A stretch of 6,696 nucleotides of DNA from Candidatus Woesearchaeota archaeon (GTDB lineage: Archaea > Nanobdellota > Nanobdellia > Woesearchaeales > GW2011-AR9). Position 1 is the stretch's first letter; the number at the start of each line of letters is the position of its first letter. Shown in pieces: positions 5,525 to 6,696 of the stretch. The notes under the pieces are model-generated. The model worked only from the letters and a program-made list of their open reading frames with translations, was not told the DNA's origin and did no database searches. A program made the translations under genes and the position numbers. The stretch is taken from assembly GCA_013204355.1 (NCBI GenBank), contig JABMOA010000001.1, forward strand, positions 1 through 6,696. Direction: 5' to 3'.

Positions 5525-6345
5525 ACCCTCACCTTCATTCTATCATGTGGGCTTTTAATTTCCTCAAGTAATTTTGTAGAAACTCGTTCATAAATTTTTG
5601 TCGTTCTAATATCCTTGTGACCAAGCATCTTCTGAATATATTCCGCTCTCGTACCGGATTCCATATGATGCGTTGCAAATGAATGTCTTAGAGAATGAGG
5701 TGTAATATTCTTTGAAATATTTGCCTTCCTTCGTGCAGCATTAATCACTTCCTCGACAGTTCTTGTTGTAATATGACCCTTATGAGATGCAAAAATATAA
5801 TCACTATTGTAAGGTCTCGTATTAAGATAATTTTTCATTTCAAAAATAACTAAATCAGATAAAATAGTAATCCTATCTTTATTCCCTTTACCTTGTTTAA
5901 TTGTTAACAACCTTCTTTCAAAATCAACATGATTTTGTTTAATATTTACTAGCTCTGAAACCCTCACACCAGAAGCATACAACAACGATATCATCAACCG
6001 ATGCTTAAGATTCCTTGTTACTTCCAGCAATTTAATGATTTCATCTTGTGTTGGAACTTCTCGCTCCCTTTGTTCACGTTTCTGGAATGGGACATTCTTG
6101 AGATTTTTTCGTAATATTTTTCCATAGTAAAAAGCTAGTGCGTTATGTGCAAGATTAACAGTAGATGAAGATTTCTTTCTATTAATTAAATGTAATAAAT
6201 ATAATTTAATATCTTGTCCTGAAACTTCCTTTGGACTTTTATCAATAAATTTCAAAAAGATTTCATTGTAATATAAATAAGCCTTTACAGTTTTTTCAGA
6301 GAAATTTCTTAATTTCATTTCATCAATAAGCGTTTCAGTATTCAT
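5521..6345 (-). CDS. xerA: XerA/XerD-like tyrosine recombinase (site-specific integrase)
   Basis: This complete 274-aa recombinase has a SAM-like core-binding domain (about 1-90, TVKAYLYYNEIFLKFI) and a catalytic domain (about 95-274). All six active-site residues are visible: R128 in SGVRVSEL, K153 in GKGNKDR, H217 and R220 in PHSLRHSFATH, H243 in LGHKDIRTT, and nucleophile Y252 in KIYERVS. Length and motifs fit archaeal XerA, which resolves chromosome dimers at dif, but small integrases of archaeal mobile elements look the same. The start is fixed by GAGGTGATCC, a 10-nt match to the complement of the archaeal anti-SD, ending next to the ATG at 6343-6345. It is the first gene of a three-gene operon with ATGA overlaps. 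Translational coupling to KilA-N points to a mobile-element or accessory role rather than pure housekeeping. The symbol reflects similarity, not proven dif activity. Confidence 0.92.
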   Translation of the reverse strand: MNTETLIDEMKLRNFSEKTVKAYLYYNEIFLKFIDKSPKEVSGQDIKLYLLHLINRKKSSSTVNLAHNALAFYYGKILRKNLKNVPFQKREQREREVPTQDEIIKLLEVTRNLKHRLMISLLYASGVRVSELVNIKQNHVDFERRLLTIKQGKGNKDRITILSDLVIFEMKNYLNTRPYNSDYIFASHKGHITTRTVEEVINAARRKANISKNITPHSLRHSFATHHMESGTRAEYIQKMLGHKDIRTTKIYERVSTKLLEEIKSPHDRMKVRV

Positions 6346-6346
6346 G

Positions 6347-6356
6347 GGATCACCTC
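6347..6356 (-). promoter_or_regulatory. Extended Shine-Dalgarno of the recombinase gene
   Basis: The plus strand reads GGATCACCTC, identical to the conserved 3' end of 16S rRNA before its last bases. The minus-strand mRNA can therefore pair over 10 nt just before the ATG. This is far stronger than the other sites in the window and predicts efficient translation of the whole coupled operon. Confidence 0.8.
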
Positions 6357-6359
6357 TTT

Positions 6360-6391
6360 GGTATATTACCCAATCAAATTTCCTTAATAAG
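6360..6391 (-). promoter_or_regulatory. Putative promoter of the xerA operon
   Basis: On the minus strand CTTATTAAG (6383-6391) could be a TATA box about 40 nt before the ATG, with a start near 6360. That start coincides with GGTAATATACC (6360-6370), whose outer arms GGTA/TACC are palindromic. The arrangement could be an operator at the start site. Evidence is positional only. Confidence 0.3.
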
Positions 6392-6395
6392 CCTT

Positions 6396-6516
6396 ATCCG
6401 TACCTGTCCAGTGTGGGGAGTGGCAACTCATAACTGCTTCTATGCTCTTAAATCAATGACATCAGGCCTTGTCTCCACTAGACACCCACAAGACAAAACC
6501 TTCCCCCACTTCGCCT
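6396..6516. other. GC-rich structured island, possible ncRNA or gene remnant
   Basis: Counting bases over 6401-6520 gives about 48% GC, well above the AT-rich sequence around it. GTGGGG (6413-6418) pairs perfectly with CCCCAC (6504-6509). Inside lies a hairpin region where CTTGT (6468-6472) can pair with ACAAG (6488-6492), or TGTCT (6470-6474) with AGACA (6480-6484). In AT-rich archaea such islands are often RNA genes. The plus strand is also open from 6330 to the TAG at 6516-6518 without a good start, so a decayed coding fragment is an alternative. No known RNA family is recognised. Confidence 0.3.
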
Positions 6517-6590
6517 AGAAACAGTTAAATACAATCTTTTGTTACCTCTAACGAGGCTGGTGCCGTAAATAATAAAAATGCTATTGCCTT

Positions 6591-6657
6591 CGTTTATACG
6601 TCTAAAAACGGAAAGAAAACCAATCACTTCGTAACTGGATATAACATTGTATAAACG
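6591..6657. repeat. Inverted repeat around a dif-arm-like sequence
   Basis: CGTTTATAC (6591-6599) and GTATAAACG (6649-6657) are a perfect 9-nt inverted repeat separated by 49 nt. The spacer contains CACTTCGT (6625-6632), which recurs at 6661-6668, and ACTGGATATAA (6634-6644). The repeats could be protein-binding sites for the adjacent recombinase or part of a larger hairpin. The rest of 6517-6696 shows no complete gene. A T7 run at 6678-6684 could terminate a plus-strand transcript. Confidence 0.35.
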
Positions 6658-6696
6658 GTTCACTTCGTTCTCCCAAATTTTTTTAATGAATCTAAA

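Noticed and set aside
6330..6654. Decayed TnpB (IS605-type) tail with its reRNA on either strand
   Set aside because: Some C-terminal words (KQLN, NEAG on the plus strand; GDK, IEA on the minus) are vaguely reminiscent of TnpB ends. No zinc ribbon, catalytic motif or terminal hairpin can be seen, so the call cannot be supported. A BLASTX of 6330-6696 would decide.
6478..6663. 61-aa minus-strand ORF
   Set aside because: It has no recognisable motif and no Shine-Dalgarno, and it lies across the inverted repeats and part of the GC-rich island. It is probably a chance ORF.
1..6696. tRNA, rRNA or CRISPR array
   Set aside because: No T-loop GTTCRANNC context with a matching acceptor stem, no rRNA-like core and no regularly spaced repeats were found on either strand. 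The 16S-like GGATCACCTC at 6347-6356 is the recombinase Shine-Dalgarno, not an rRNA end.

Overview
The window is AT-rich (roughly 30-35% GC by eye) and reads as an archaeal chromosome segment, probably a DPANN-type archaeon (Woesearchaeales-like). Three things suggest this. There are short AT-rich TATA-type promoters 26-38 nt before several start codons. The Shine-Dalgarno of the recombinase gene copies the anti-SD complement of 16S rRNA (GAGGTGATCC). The proteins include a DUF4346-like protein, a large nucleotidyltransferase protein and a 274-aa XerA-type recombinase. The lineage is an inference, because no rRNA or tRNA is visible.

Layout. Positions 1-560 (-) hold the N-terminal part of a calcineurin-like metallophosphoesterase that runs off the left edge. 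Positions 561-899 are a divergent intergenic region with promoter-like elements, three degenerate CTGNGACAAAA copies and two hairpins. Positions 900-2822 (+) encode a 640-aa protein with two nucleotidyltransferase-fold (MNT-like) domains, the first degenerate, followed by two helical segments that look like HEPN domains. It ends in an oligo-T terminator. On the minus strand follow a DUF2062 membrane protein (2866-3303), a DUF4346-like protein (3387-3752) and a phage-like zinc-ribbon protein (3799-4128). A small plus-strand gene (4182-4496) encodes a low-molecular-weight tyrosine phosphatase-like protein.

From 6345 down to 4488 (-) is a tight operon of a XerA-like tyrosine recombinase, a KilA-N domain protein and a 57-aa protein. 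Both junctions are 4-nt ATGA overlaps, so translation is probably coupled. The KilA-N and zinc-ribbon proteins have a viral or mobile flavour, which suggests that the right half is accessory DNA. The last 350 nt hold the operon promoter, a GC-rich (about 48%) structured island, a 9-nt inverted repeat and a half-site resembling an archaeal dif arm. No complete gene is visible there.

The most interesting items are the NT-NT-HEPN-HEPN-like protein with its structured leader, the coupled recombinase/KilA-N/small-protein cassette, and the GC-rich island next to it.
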